Of a stretch of 64,000 bases of DNA, positions 44,835 through 52,217 are shown in pieces. The notes under the pieces were generated by a model. That model ran no database searches. It saw nothing but the letters and a program-made list of their open reading frames with translations, and was not told where the DNA came from. Position numbers and translations under genes: made by a program. The stretch comes from Streptomyces sp. NBC_00353 (GTDB lineage: Bacteria > Actinomycetota > Actinomycetes > Streptomycetales > Streptomycetaceae). The stretch covers positions 4,712,001 to 4,776,000 of the forward strand of contig NZ_CP107985.1 of NCBI RefSeq assembly GCF_036108815.1, given 5' to 3'. The first letter of the stretch is position 1; each line of letters starts with the position of its first letter.

Positions 44835-45385
44835 CGCAGCAGCCCCTTCATCTCGATCAGGGGAAGCGCCTTGAGTGCCGCGTCCTCCGCCTCGCGGGCG
44901 GCCTCCTCCGCGTTGACCCCGAGCTTGGAGCTCTGGATCTTCTGGTGGAGCTTGAGAATGGCGTCCATCAGCATCTCGGGACGCGGCGGGCAACCCGGCA
45001 AATAGATATCGACCGGGACAATATGATCAACACCTTGCACAATGGCGTAATTGTTGAACATCCCACCCGATGACGCACAAACCCCCATGGAGATAACCCA
45101 CTTGGGATTCGGCATCTGGTCATAGACCTGCCTCAGGACGGGTGCCATCTTCTGACTGACCCGCCCTGCCACGATCATCAGATCCGCCTGCCGCGGCGAT
45201 CCGCGGAAGACCTCCATCCCGAAACGGGCCAGGTCGTAGCGCCCGGCTCCGGTCGTCATCATCTCGATGGCGCAGCAGGCGAGGCCGAAGGTGGCAGGGA
45301 ATACGGATGACTTCCGCACCCAGCCGGCGGCCTGCTCGACAGTGGTCAACACGAAGCCGCTGGGCAGCTTCTCTTCGAGTCCCAT
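44831..45385 (-). CDS. nuoB: NADH-quinone oxidoreductase subunit B
   Basis: 184-aa PSST subunit with the N2 [4Fe-4S] cluster; Cys in FGLACCAIEMM, MGVCASSGGMFNN and LPGCPPRPE. The protein is ordinary, but the DNA is not: between about 44985 and 45115 some 18 of 47 codons end in A or T (such as ATT, CAA, GTT, GAT, CAT, TAT, TTG), against near-universal G/C endings elsewhere. This patch has no counterpart in nuoB2. ATG at 45385 follows the nuoA stop by 18 bp. Confidence 0.96.
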   Translation of the reverse strand: MGLEEKLPSGFVLTTVEQAAGWVRKSSVFPATFGLACCAIEMMTTGAGRYDLARFGMEVFRGSPRQADLMIVAGRVSQKMAPVLRQVYDQMPNPKWVISMGVCASSGGMFNNYAIVQGVDHIVPVDIYLPGCPPRPEMLMDAILKLHQKIQSSKLGVNAEEAAREAEDAALKALPLIEMKGLLR

Positions 45386-45403
45386 GGTGTGCCCCTCAGC
45401 CCC

Positions 45404-45763
45404 TCAGTCCCATTCCAGGCCGCCGCGACGCCATACATACGCATAGGCGACGAAGACGGTGAGCACGAAGAGCAGCATCTCGACGAGCCCGAAGATCCCC
45501 AGGGCGTCGAAGGTGACCGCCCAGGGATAGAGGAAGACGATCTCGATGTCGAAGACGATGAAGAGCATCGCCGTCAGGTAGTACTTGATGGGGAAGCGGC
45601 CGCCTCCGGCTGGAGTGGGGGTGGGTTCAATACCGCACTCGTACGCTTCGAGCTTTGCTCGGTTGTATCGCTTCGGGCCGATAAGCGTGGCCATGACCAC
45701 GGAGAAGATCGCAAACCCTGCCCCGAGGGCGCCGAGCACGAGGATGGGCGCGTAGGCATTCAC
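45404..45763 (-). CDS. nuoA: NADH-quinone oxidoreductase subunit A
   Basis: 119-aa three-helix membrane subunit; loop YECGIEPTP and the helix YLTAMLFIVFDIEIVFLYPW are conserved. GTG at 45763 (reading VNAYAPILVLGALGAGF) has GAGGAGC close upstream. First gene of the operon nuoA-B-C-D-E-F-G-H-I-J-K-L-M-N, whose genes mostly overlap by 1-8 bp or are separated by up to 18 bp, so it is one transcript. A Rex-type site lies about 80 bp upstream. Confidence 0.95.
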   Translation of the reverse strand: MNAYAPILVLGALGAGFAIFSVVMATLIGPKRYNRAKLEAYECGIEPTPTPAGGGRFPIKYYLTAMLFIVFDIEIVFLYPWAVTFDALGIFGLVEMLLFVLTVFVAYAYVWRRGGLEWD

Positions 45764-45843
45764 GCTCCTCGCTCCTTCCAGTCGTCCTTGACCGTTGGAC
45801 CGCATCGGGCGACCGGCTCGCCACCTCACCAAGATCGTGCACA

Positions 45844-45859
45844 TGTGAGGCAGTTCACA
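45844..45859. promoter_or_regulatory. Rex-type operator (ROP) upstream of nuoA
   Basis: TGTGAGGCAGTTCACA: perfect outer arms TGTGA and TCACA, and close to the published Rex consensus TGTGAACGCGTTCACA (only the four central positions 6-9 differ). It lies 81 bp upstream of the nuoA start. Rex of S. coelicolor is an NADH/NAD+-sensing repressor of respiratory genes. A CRP/FNR-family protein could also recognise this half-site spacing. Confidence 0.65.
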
Positions 45860-46205
45860 AGCCCGACTGCCCCGCATCCTATGCCTGCCGTCCTGTGATC
45901 TGCGACACGGGGTGCTACACGGGCTTTGTGATCTCCACCACCAGGCGAAGGATCATGAAGCCGGATGAGAGGTGATCTTCGTACGCAAAGCGGCCGGGTG
46001 ATCACGAGACGTGACATCTGATGTTGTTACCGCTGGTCAAAGCGATGTTCCACTAACAATCAGACGCCTCGACATGCAAATTGGCAATGGGCGACGGGGA
46101 GTGATAAGAGGATCCGTCCCGATCTGAACTCACCCGCGCGAGGGGTTCACGGGGAGCGAAGTGGACACGTGCGCACATTCGCGATCTTCCGGGTGAAAGG
46201 CCACT

Positions 46206-46242
46206 CGCCCGGCACCGCCGACGGCACCAGGTGCGCCGGGCG
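46206..46242. other. GC-rich hairpin in the nuoA-nlpC gap
   Basis: CGCCCGGC (46206-46213) pairs with GCCGGGCG (46235-46242), with further internal complementarity (GCAC/GTGC) and a short CTCTTA after it. Both flanking genes point away from it, so it would terminate no known gene. A small RNA or a leader structure is possible. Its 3' part resembles an actinobacterial terminator on the plus strand. Confidence 0.4.
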
Positions 46243-46271
46243 CTCTTATGCCCGCCACGTAACAGTCATGC

Positions 46272-46287
46272 TGTGACCTGTGTCACT
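46272..46287. promoter_or_regulatory. Crp-type site upstream of the NlpC/P60 gene
   Basis: TGTGACCTGTGTCACT: GTGAC-CTGT-GTCAC is a perfect inverted repeat and fits the Streptomyces Crp motif GTG-N6-GNCAC as well as the E. coli pattern TGTGA-N6-TCAC. It lies about 240 bp upstream of the hydrolase start. Confidence 0.5.
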
Positions 46288-46374
46288 CCACTCGACCTTC
46301 AACAAAAGCGGGCTTGGCCATTGGTGTGAACGGATGGTAAGCGGCGGGCAATTCGGGCGAATTCCCGAAAGACC

Positions 46375-46394
46375 GTGATCACAGCGGTGATCAC
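46375..46394. promoter_or_regulatory. Tandem 8-bp palindromes GTGATCAC with 12-bp period
   Basis: GTGATCAC occurs at 46375-46382 and again at 46387-46394 with AGCG between. Each copy is itself a palindrome, and the whole 20-bp block is nearly symmetric. It lies about 130 bp upstream of the NlpC/P60 start codon, probably in its leader or promoter. Confidence 0.5.
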
Positions 46395-46524
46395 CCCTGC
46401 CCGTTTTGCCCGTTACGGCGTCAATAAGGGTCGCCAGAAAGCGGATTCACAGATTCCGTACGTAACTGTGTCGCAACACACGTTTCTTGAAGGGACCCCT
46501 GAGGCCCTGATAGCGCTAGTACCC

Positions 46525-47334
46525 ATGTCCCACACCGCTCACATACCCAGCCACCGGAAGCCCCGCCGAAACGCCTCGAAGACGGCGCTGCGGGCCGGAG
46601 TTGCCGGTGGCGTCCTCAGCACCATCGCGGTCGCCGCAGCCGCCGGTCCGGCCCAGGCCGAGCCGGTGACTCAGACCATCGAGATGCCCACCCTCACCTC
46701 CGGGCTCTCCACCGCCGTCGCCGCATCCGCCGAAGCCACGCAGCAGGTCGCCCTGGACCTGGAGACGCAGGCCCACGAGGACGCCGCCGCCACCACCGCC
46801 GCCAAGGCCGCCAAGACGGCCAAGGCCGAGGCCGTGCGCAAGGCGGAGGCCAAGAAGAAGGCGGAGGCGGCCGCCAAGGCCAAGGCCGAAGCCGCCCTGC
46901 GCGCCTCCCGCTCCGAGGCCCGTACGACGCTCAGCGCCACGTCCGGCTCCACCTCCGTCGCCTCCTCGTCGAGCGCAACAGGTTCCGCCGCGTCCGTCGT
47001 CTCGTTCGTCAAGGCTCAGGTCGGCGACGCGTACGTGTCCGGCGGCACCGGCCCCAACTCCTGGGACTGCTCCGGTCTGGTCCAGGCCGCGTTCCGCTCG
47101 GTGGGCGTCGACCTCCCCCGCGTCTCGCAGGCCCAGTCGACCGCCGGCACCCAGGTCTCCCTGAGCAACCTTCAGCCGGGCGACATCCTGTACTGGGGCG
47201 GTGCGGGCTCCGCGTACCACGTCGGTGTCTATGTGGGCGGCGGCCAGTTCGTCGGCGCGCAGAACCCGAGCACCGGTGTGGTGCTCCGCTCCCTGGACTA
47301 CGACCCGCCGTCGGGCGCGGTCCGCGTTCTCTGA
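46525..47334 (+). CDS. Secreted NlpC/P60 peptidoglycan hydrolase
   Basis: 269-aa cell-wall hydrolase (D,L-endopeptidase type). A twin-Arg-containing N-terminus (KPRRNASKTALRAG) is followed by a hydrophobic stretch and AQAEP, a likely signal-peptidase site near residue 46. Residues ~85-135 form an Ala/Lys/Glu coiled coil. The C-terminal NlpC/P60 domain has the catalytic Cys in WDCSGLVQAAF and His in AYHVGVYVGG; the third residue is less certain. ATG at 46525 gives the usual signal length. A long upstream region with several palindromes suggests tight control. It ends in a degenerate 9-bp repeat and a strong terminator. Confidence 0.93.
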   Translation: MSHTAHIPSHRKPRRNASKTALRAGVAGGVLSTIAVAAAAGPAQAEPVTQTIEMPTLTSGLSTAVAASAEATQQVALDLETQAHEDAAATTAAKAAKTAKAEAVRKAEAKKKAEAAAKAKAEAALRASRSEARTTLSATSGSTSVASSSSATGSAASVVSFVKAQVGDAYVSGGTGPNSWDCSGLVQAAFRSVGVDLPRVSQAQSTAGTQVSLSNLQPGDILYWGGAGSAYHVGVYVGGGQFVGAQNPSTGVVLRSLDYDPPSGAVRVL

Positions 47335-47376
47335 GTTCCCCGGGTTCTCCGAGTTCACTGAGTTCTCGGATTCACA
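47323..47376 (+). repeat. Degenerate 9-bp tandem repeat across the stop codon of the NlpC/P60 gene
   Basis: Six consecutive 9-bp units similar to CGAGTTCTC (cgcgttctc, tgagttccc, cgggttctc, cgagttcac, tgagttctc, ggattcaca) begin in the last codons of the hydrolase and run into the intergenic DNA. Slippage expansion is the likely origin. No function is evident. Confidence 0.5.
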
Positions 47377-47390
47377 AGCGCATGTGATCC

Positions 47391-47435
47391 GGCTGAGGGC
47401 CGTCACTCCCCGCTCGGGAGTGACGGCCCTCAGCC
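47391..47435. terminator. 20-bp perfect-stem terminator
   Basis: The strands 47391-47410 and 47416-47435 are exact reverse complements (20 bp: GGCTGAGGGCCGTCACTCCC and its complement) around a 5-base loop CGCTC. It lies 57 bp after the NlpC/P60 stop and between convergent genes, so it can terminate from both sides. Confidence 0.85.
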
Positions 47436-47459
47436 GTGCGTACCGCCCCGGTCGACTCC

Positions 47460-47689
47460 GAACTCGCCCCGGGTCGAAGGTGTTCGGAAGCCCCGGCCCG
47501 AAGCGCACCTCGTCGATGCGCTCGAGGGGTTCCAGCTCGGGCGGCCGGCAATGACCCCCAGGTCTGCTCACGGGTGCACTGCTCGGCTGTCTTCCCGTAG
47601 GGAATGCCCGGCTTGTCCCACTCGGAGGCGATCGCCGGGACACAGACGGGACCGTCGCGGCCCACGCCCCGGAGAACGTGGGCCGTCAT
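47460..47689 (-). pseudogene. Frameshifted small gene after the geranylgeranyl reductase gene
   Basis: From ATG 47689, 7 bp after the upstream stop, one frame reads MTAHVLRGVGRDGPVCV then PAIASEWDKPGIPYGKTAEQ and CTREQTWG. At a GGGGG run (about 47550) the family-like reading jumps to the next frame: HCRPPELEPLERIDEVRFG, then PGLPNTFDPG. Removing one G joins both parts into one protein-like sequence. The continuing frames show no end before the terminator. I do not recognise the family. Either a gene broken by a 1-bp insertion or a sequencing error. Confidence 0.5.
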
Positions 47690-47696
47690 CCCGGCT

Positions 47697-48980
47697 TCAG
47701 GAGCGCGGGGCCACCTTCGCCAGGCCGTTGATGATGCGGTCCATCGCGTCGCCGCCCGTCGGGTCGGTGAGGTTGGCCAGCATCTTCAGCGTGAACTTCA
47801 TCAGCAGCGGGTGCGTCAGACCGCGCTGCGTGGCGATCTTCATGACCTTCGGGTTGCCGATCAGCTTCACGAAGGCCCGGCCCATCGTGTAGTAGCCGCC
47901 GTAGGTCTCCTTGAGGACCTTCGGGTAGTTGTGCAGCGCCAGTTCGCGCTGGGCGGGGGTCGCACGGGCGTGCGCCTGGACGATGACGTCCGCGGCGATC
48001 TGGCCCGACTCCATGGCGTATGCGATGCCTTCGCCGTTGAACGGGTTGACCATGCCGCCCGCGTCACCGACGAGCAGCAGCCCCTTGGTGTAGTGCGGCT
48101 GGCGGTTGAAGGCCATCGGGAGCGCGGCGCCGCGGATCGGGCCCGTCATGTTCTCCTCGGTGTAGCCCCAGTCGGCAGGCATCGAGGCGCACCACGCCTT
48201 GAGGACCTCGCGCCAGTCCAGCTCCTTGAACGCGGAGGACGAGTTGAGGATGCCGAGGCCGACGTTGGACGTGCCGTCGCCCATGCCGAAGATCCAGCCG
48301 TAGCCGGGCAGCAGCCGGTCCTGGGGGCCGCGCCGGTCCCACAGTTCCAGCCAGGACTCCAGGTAGTCGTCGTCGTGCCGGGGCGAGGTGAAGTACGTAC
48401 GCACCGCCACACCCATCGGGCGGTCCTCGCGGCGGTGCAGGCCCATGGCGAGCGACAGCCGGGTGGAGTTGCCGTCGGCGGCGACGACGAGCGGAGCGTG
48501 GAAGGTGACCGGGGTCTTCTCCTCACCGAGCTTGGCGTTCACCCCGGTGATGTGGCCGGTGCGCCCGTCGACGATCGGAGCGCCGACGTTGCAGCGCTCG
48601 TACAGCCGCGCGCCCGCCTTCTGTGCCTGGCGGGCCAGCTGCTCGTCGAAGTCGTCGCGCTTGCGGACCAGACCGTAGTCCGGGTACGAGGCGAGTTCCG
48701 GCCAGTCCAGCTGGAGGCGGACGCCACCGCCGATGATGCGCAGACCCTTGTTGCGCAGCCAGCCGGCCTCTTCGGAGATGTCGATGCCCATGGAGACGAG
48801 CTGCTTGGTGGCTCGCGGGGTGAGGCCGTCGCCGCACACCTTCTCGCGCGGGAAGGCGGTCTTCTCCAGCAGGAGAACGTCGAGTCCGGCCTTGGCGAGG
48901 TAGTACGCGGTCGTGGAGCCGGCTGGGCCTGCCCCGACGACGATCACATCCGCGCTGTGTTCGGAGAGGGGCTCGGTCAC
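47697..48980 (-). CDS. Geranylgeranyl reductase family flavoenzyme (possible menaquinone side-chain reductase)
   Basis: 427-aa FAD-dependent reductase. N-terminal FAD motif VVGAGPAGSTTAYYLAKAG (residues ~14-32), EKTAFPREKVCGDGLTPRA typical of the geranylgeranyl reductase family, VVAADGNSTRLSLAMG, and LLVGDAGGMVNPFNGEGIAYAMESG in two parts. Relatives saturate prenyl chains; mycobacterial MenJ reduces one isoprene unit of menaquinone. Sitting between nuo and menG/mqnC genes, it probably makes the partly saturated menaquinones typical of Streptomyces. GTG at 48980 has GGGAGAT 7 bases upstream. Confidence 0.9.
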   Translation of the reverse strand: MTEPLSEHSADVIVVGAGPAGSTTAYYLAKAGLDVLLLEKTAFPREKVCGDGLTPRATKQLVSMGIDISEEAGWLRNKGLRIIGGGVRLQLDWPELASYPDYGLVRKRDDFDEQLARQAQKAGARLYERCNVGAPIVDGRTGHITGVNAKLGEEKTPVTFHAPLVVAADGNSTRLSLAMGLHRREDRPMGVAVRTYFTSPRHDDDYLESWLELWDRRGPQDRLLPGYGWIFGMGDGTSNVGLGILNSSSAFKELDWREVLKAWCASMPADWGYTEENMTGPIRGAALPMAFNRQPHYTKGLLLVGDAGGMVNPFNGEGIAYAMESGQIAADVIVQAHARATPAQRELALHNYPKVLKETYGGYYTMGRAFVKLIGNPKVMKIATQRGLTHPLLMKFTLKMLANLTDPTGGDAMDRIINGLAKVAPRS

Positions 48981-49077
48981 GGTCGGATCTCCCGAAGACT
49001 CGAAATCGCGTGCCGCGCGGCACATGTCCCGTGCAGTCTATGGGGGCCTGCTGATCGACCTTCCGAAGGGCTCCCCG

Positions 49078-49639
49078 ATGTCGGCCGTGCCCCCCGCCGC
49101 CCCTTCCGTGCACCTGCGTGTCCCGACGGACGAGGACGCCTTCTCCTGGCACCGGGCGTTCGACGACCCCGAGGTCATGGAGTTCTTCGGCGGTACACCG
49201 GCGGAGCTCTCTCTCTACGAGGAGTGGACCGCCCTTCCCCAAGCTCTCAGCTTCGTTCGAGCAGGGGAGACCCCATGCGCAGGCACGACGCCGAACTCGG
49301 CTACTGCCTGTGGACCGTGCTCGGCGAGGACGGTGAGGTGGTCGGCTTCACCGGTGCGCAGCCGTGGTCGCAGACCGCGTACGGCCCGGTGGGCGAGACC
49401 GAGATCGGCCGGCGGCTCGGCCGGGCGGCCTGGGGCCGGGTTACGCCACCGCCGCCGCGCGCCTCACGCCGGAGCGGCTGCGCGCGGCCGGGGTGGAGCG
49501 GGTGGTGGCGGCGATCGACTCGCGCAACGAGCGGTCGATCGCCGTGGCCCGACGGCTGGGGACGAAGCGGGCGGAGACCTTCACGACCGAGCGGTCGGAA
49601 CAGGTGGTGCAGTGCTTCCGGCCGGCGCTGAATGCGTGA
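49078..49639 (+). pseudogene. GNAT acetyltransferase gene broken by a short palindromic insertion and a 1-bp deletion
   Basis: Three frames together give one GNAT domain. Frame 1 reads MSAVPPAAPSVHLRVPTDE to LSLYEEWTA. After an extra segment (about 49231-49276), frame 3 reads RRHDAELGYCLWTVLGEDG to TEIGRRLGRAAWG. Near 49440 a missing G in the glycine codon moves to frame 2: GYATAAARLTPERLRAAG to RSIAVARRLG and the stop at 49637. Acetyl-CoA-loop residues (AAWGRGYAT) are recognisable only across the second break. No intact product can be made. Confidence 0.85.
49237..49274. repeat. REP/MITE-like palindromic element inserted in the GNAT gene
   Basis: CCCCAAGCTC (49237-49246) and GAGCAGGGG (49259-49267) form an imperfect hairpin, followed by AGACCCC. 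Sequences very like this ('CCCCAAGCTCTC...TCGAGCAGGGG...ACCCC') recur between genes of many Streptomyces, from memory. Here the element sits inside a coding frame and shifts it. I found no second copy in this window. Confidence 0.65.
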
Positions 49640-49648
49640 CGAGCCGGA

Positions 49649-52000
49649 TCAGTCGATGTCGTTGAGCATCCAGGTGGACAGGGCGGTGTCGAAGATCTGC
49701 CGGGCGTCCGACCAGTAGCGGTCACGCTCGGTGGTGTAGATCGCGTACTCGGTGCCGTCGTCGGCGATGTAGCTCTGGTCGATCGCGTGGATCGTCTCGC
49801 CGCTCTGCTTGTCCTCGTACGTGTACTCCCAGATCGCGCCCCGGAGTCCCTGGAAGGTGTTGGTACCGAGCTGCAGCCGCCGGTAGTTCTTCTGGTTGGC
49901 GTCGGCGGTCCGCTCCAGGTTCTGGAAGTTCTCGTACGAGGTGTACGGGGCGTTGCGGATGACGCCGACCTTCAGCTCGGCCCGGCCGGTGGAGCCCGCG
50001 TACGTGATCTGGTGGTTCTTCTCGCTCTCCCGGTCCCACTGGACCGGGACGGCGAAGGAGAAGCCGGCGCTGTCGGAGACCATCCGGTAGCCGTCGGGGA
50101 CGGTCGGCGCGGCGGGGGGTGTGGTCGCGGACGCGCTGGGGGACGTGGTCGGGGACGCGCTGGGGGACGTGGTCGGGGACGGCTTCGGGGTGGCTTCGGG
50201 GGGCGCGCTGTCGCTGCTCCCGGACGCCGCGGGCTTGTTGTCCTCACCGGCCGCCGCGGACGGGTGCTGGTGGTCGCTCCTGTCGTTCTTGAGGAACAGG
50301 ACTCCGGCGGTGACCCCGCCGCCCAGCACGATGGCCGCGACGAGGGTCACGCTCCAGACGACGACGGAGCGCCTGCGGGCGGCGGTGGCCGCTGCGTCGG
50401 CGCCGTCCGGGGGCCGAGCCACTGCGGGGCCGAGTTGTACGGTCCGCGGATCGTACGGGGGGTACGGGGTGGGCGTGGGAGTGGGCGTGGGGACGGTCGC
50501 GGGCGGCGTCTGCGGCGGGGGGTTCCAGGCGGGAGGCTGAGGCTGCGTTCCCGGACCCCACGCCGGCGCCGGAGCCACCGGACCGGCCGGACGCCCCACC
50601 AGCCGCAGCAGATGCGGCGCCACCAGCACCGCTCCCCCCACCCACAGCAGCCCGAAGAGCAGCGCGTCCGGCACGCTCGGGGCGATCTCCGCCATGCCCT
50701 GACCGCCCACACCGGCGACATCGCCCGAGAGTTGCGCGGACACCCCGCTGAACCCGGTGAGCAGCAGATACAGCACGAGGAACAGCCCACCGGCGATGGC
50801 CTGTTCACGACGGTCCGCCGAGCGGCGGGCGGCCGACACACCGGCGTGGAGCGCGCAGACGACGCCGGTCAGCACCGCACCGGTCACCGCCCACCCGTTC
50901 ACCGCGTCGCCCAACTCGGAGAGTCCGAAGCCGCCGTGCTCCATCCCGGAGCCGAACCAGCCGAACTCGCCTCGCACGTCGTACTCGACCGGGGCGCCCC
51001 AGCTCACCCCGAGCACCGCCAGACCGATGTTGGGCAGCACCGGCAGTGTGAGCAGCATGGCCGTGCCGTCCACCCCGTCGACGTCGGCGTACGCGATGAA
51101 CCCGATCAGCGCGCAGAGCGCGATGACCGCTCCGAGCGCCCGGACCGCCGTGCCCGTCGCACGGACCACGGCGTGCGCGGCAGGGCGCTGCGTCAGCCAC
51201 TGGGCCGCCGCGTCCTGTTGCAGGACGCCGCCGGTGACGAGCAGCGAGAGCACGAGCGCGCCGAGCGCCGCGAGCAGCGGGGAGGACGAGACCGAGACCC
51301 CGGCGATGTCCGGCTGGGCGAACAGCCCGAGGACCAGGATCGCGCCGGTGACCAGGGCGCTGATCCGCACTGCCGCCTCCATGCCGCCGCCCTGCTTGCG
51401 GGCCGCCCGGGTGGCGAGCAGCAGCGCACCCACCCAGAGCACGGTGACGGTGAGCGGTACGAGGGAGAGCGTGGCACCGGCCTGTCCGGCGGCTCCGTAG
51501 CCGGCGCCGAACGCGTCGGAACCTCCGGATCCGTCGGAACCGGAGCCGTACGGCGAGCCCGGCCCCTCCGCACGGAGCTCGAAGCCGCCGCCGAACGCCT
51601 GGAGCAGCATGGCGAGTGCGATCCGCAGGCGGTCGCTCCAGCCGACGACGATCTCGTCGCCCTGACCGTACGAGGGGATGGCCAGCGCCACCGCGAGCGC
51701 CAGGATCAGCCCGGTCGGCCAGGCGGCCGCCCTCAGCGACCCCGCCCAGTCGCCGCGCATCGCCCGGCCGAGGAACTCCCCCGCGGGCGACGGCCGGACG
51801 GGTGTGTGACCGGGCGGGGGCGCGTAACCGGGCGGCGCCGGTCGGGGTGCGTGGCCGGGCTGCGGGGCCGTGGGCGGCAGCGCGGGAGGAACCGGGTCCG
51901 CCGCTCCCGCCGCGGTCGGCTGTTCTCGCCCGCATTTCATGCAGAAACGCGCCCCTTCGGGCACGGCGGTTCCGCAGTGCGGGCAGTAGGTCGGCGGCAT
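49649..52000 (-). CDS. Large zinc-ribbon multi-pass membrane protein with extracellular C-terminal domain
   Basis: 783 aa. N-terminal zinc ribbon CPHCGTAVPEGARFCMKCG (residues 5-23), a Pro-rich linker, then about ten hydrophobic segments between residues ~85 and 500. A second Pro-rich region leads to one more membrane span (VVVWSVTLVAAIVLGGGVTAG, ~residue 565), a Ser/Thr/Pro stalk and a ~150-residue extracytoplasmic domain (VPDGYRMVSDSAGFSFAVP, then RYWSDARQIFDTALSTW). The final domain resembles extracellular modules of Streptomyces Ser/Thr kinases. ATG 52000 with GGAG 7 bases upstream. Function unknown; probably envelope sensing or scaffolding. Confidence 0.85.
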   Translation of the reverse strand: MPPTYCPHCGTAVPEGARFCMKCGREQPTAAGAADPVPPALPPTAPQPGHAPRPAPPGYAPPPGHTPVRPSPAGEFLGRAMRGDWAGSLRAAAWPTGLILALAVALAIPSYGQGDEIVVGWSDRLRIALAMLLQAFGGGFELRAEGPGSPYGSGSDGSGGSDAFGAGYGAAGQAGATLSLVPLTVTVLWVGALLLATRAARKQGGGMEAAVRISALVTGAILVLGLFAQPDIAGVSVSSSPLLAALGALVLSLLVTGGVLQQDAAAQWLTQRPAAHAVVRATGTAVRALGAVIALCALIGFIAYADVDGVDGTAMLLTLPVLPNIGLAVLGVSWGAPVEYDVRGEFGWFGSGMEHGGFGLSELGDAVNGWAVTGAVLTGVVCALHAGVSAARRSADRREQAIAGGLFLVLYLLLTGFSGVSAQLSGDVAGVGGQGMAEIAPSVPDALLFGLLWVGGAVLVAPHLLRLVGRPAGPVAPAPAWGPGTQPQPPAWNPPPQTPPATVPTPTPTPTPYPPYDPRTVQLGPAVARPPDGADAAATAARRRSVVVWSVTLVAAIVLGGGVTAGVLFLKNDRSDHQHPSAAAGEDNKPAASGSSDSAPPEATPKPSPTTSPSASPTTSPSASATTPPAAPTVPDGYRMVSDSAGFSFAVPVQWDRESEKNHQITYAGSTGRAELKVGVIRNAPYTSYENFQNLERTADANQKNYRRLQLGTNTFQGLRGAIWEYTYEDKQSGETIHAIDQSYIADDGTEYAIYTTERDRYWSDARQIFDTALSTWMLNDID
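50130..50177 (-). repeat. Two perfect 24-bp direct repeats in the stalk region
   Basis: A 24-bp unit beginning GACGCGCTGGGGGACG is repeated exactly (50130-50153, 50154-50177). On the coding strand it encodes the repeated SPTTSPSA stalk of the zinc-ribbon membrane protein. Likely length-variable between strains. Confidence 0.6.
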
Positions 52001-52217
52001 GGGAAGACTCCGGTGCAGCGACGGGGACACAGAGAACCGGTGACACACGGGAACGGAGAAAACGCGTGCCGTATCAACGGACACATCTTCCCGCCCACCG
52101 GTTCCCGCATTCACCGAACCCGGCAAATCCGTCCGGCGGAGGGGTACACCACGGTTCATCGCGGCCGCGCCGCCTCCGAACCGCCTCGGCACCGCCGCCT
52201 CCCGACCGCCGCAGGGG

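Larger units (their letters stand above)
45764..46524. other. 760-bp divergent regulatory region between nuoA and the NlpC/P60 gene
   Basis: This is the longest non-coding stretch in the window and noticeably less GC-rich. It contains a Rex-type operator (45844), a GC-rich hairpin (46206-46242), a Crp-type site (46273), and a tandem pair of 8-bp palindromes (46375). No coding frame or tRNA was seen. The length suggests long leaders, possibly an RNA regulator, for one or both genes. Confidence 0.6.

Noticed and set aside
46100..46260. Possible c-di-AMP (ydaO/yuaA) riboswitch upstream of the NlpC/P60 gene
   Set aside because: The conserved blocks I would expect (GGTGAA with a later CAGCTAACC-type segment) were not found by eye. 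Left as a check rather than a feature.
46516..47643. Gly-rich open frame opposite the NlpC/P60 gene
   Set aside because: Its Gly/Leu repeats are the antisense of the Ala/Lys coiled coil. Only its first part (before 47460) was kept, as the frameshifted remnant.
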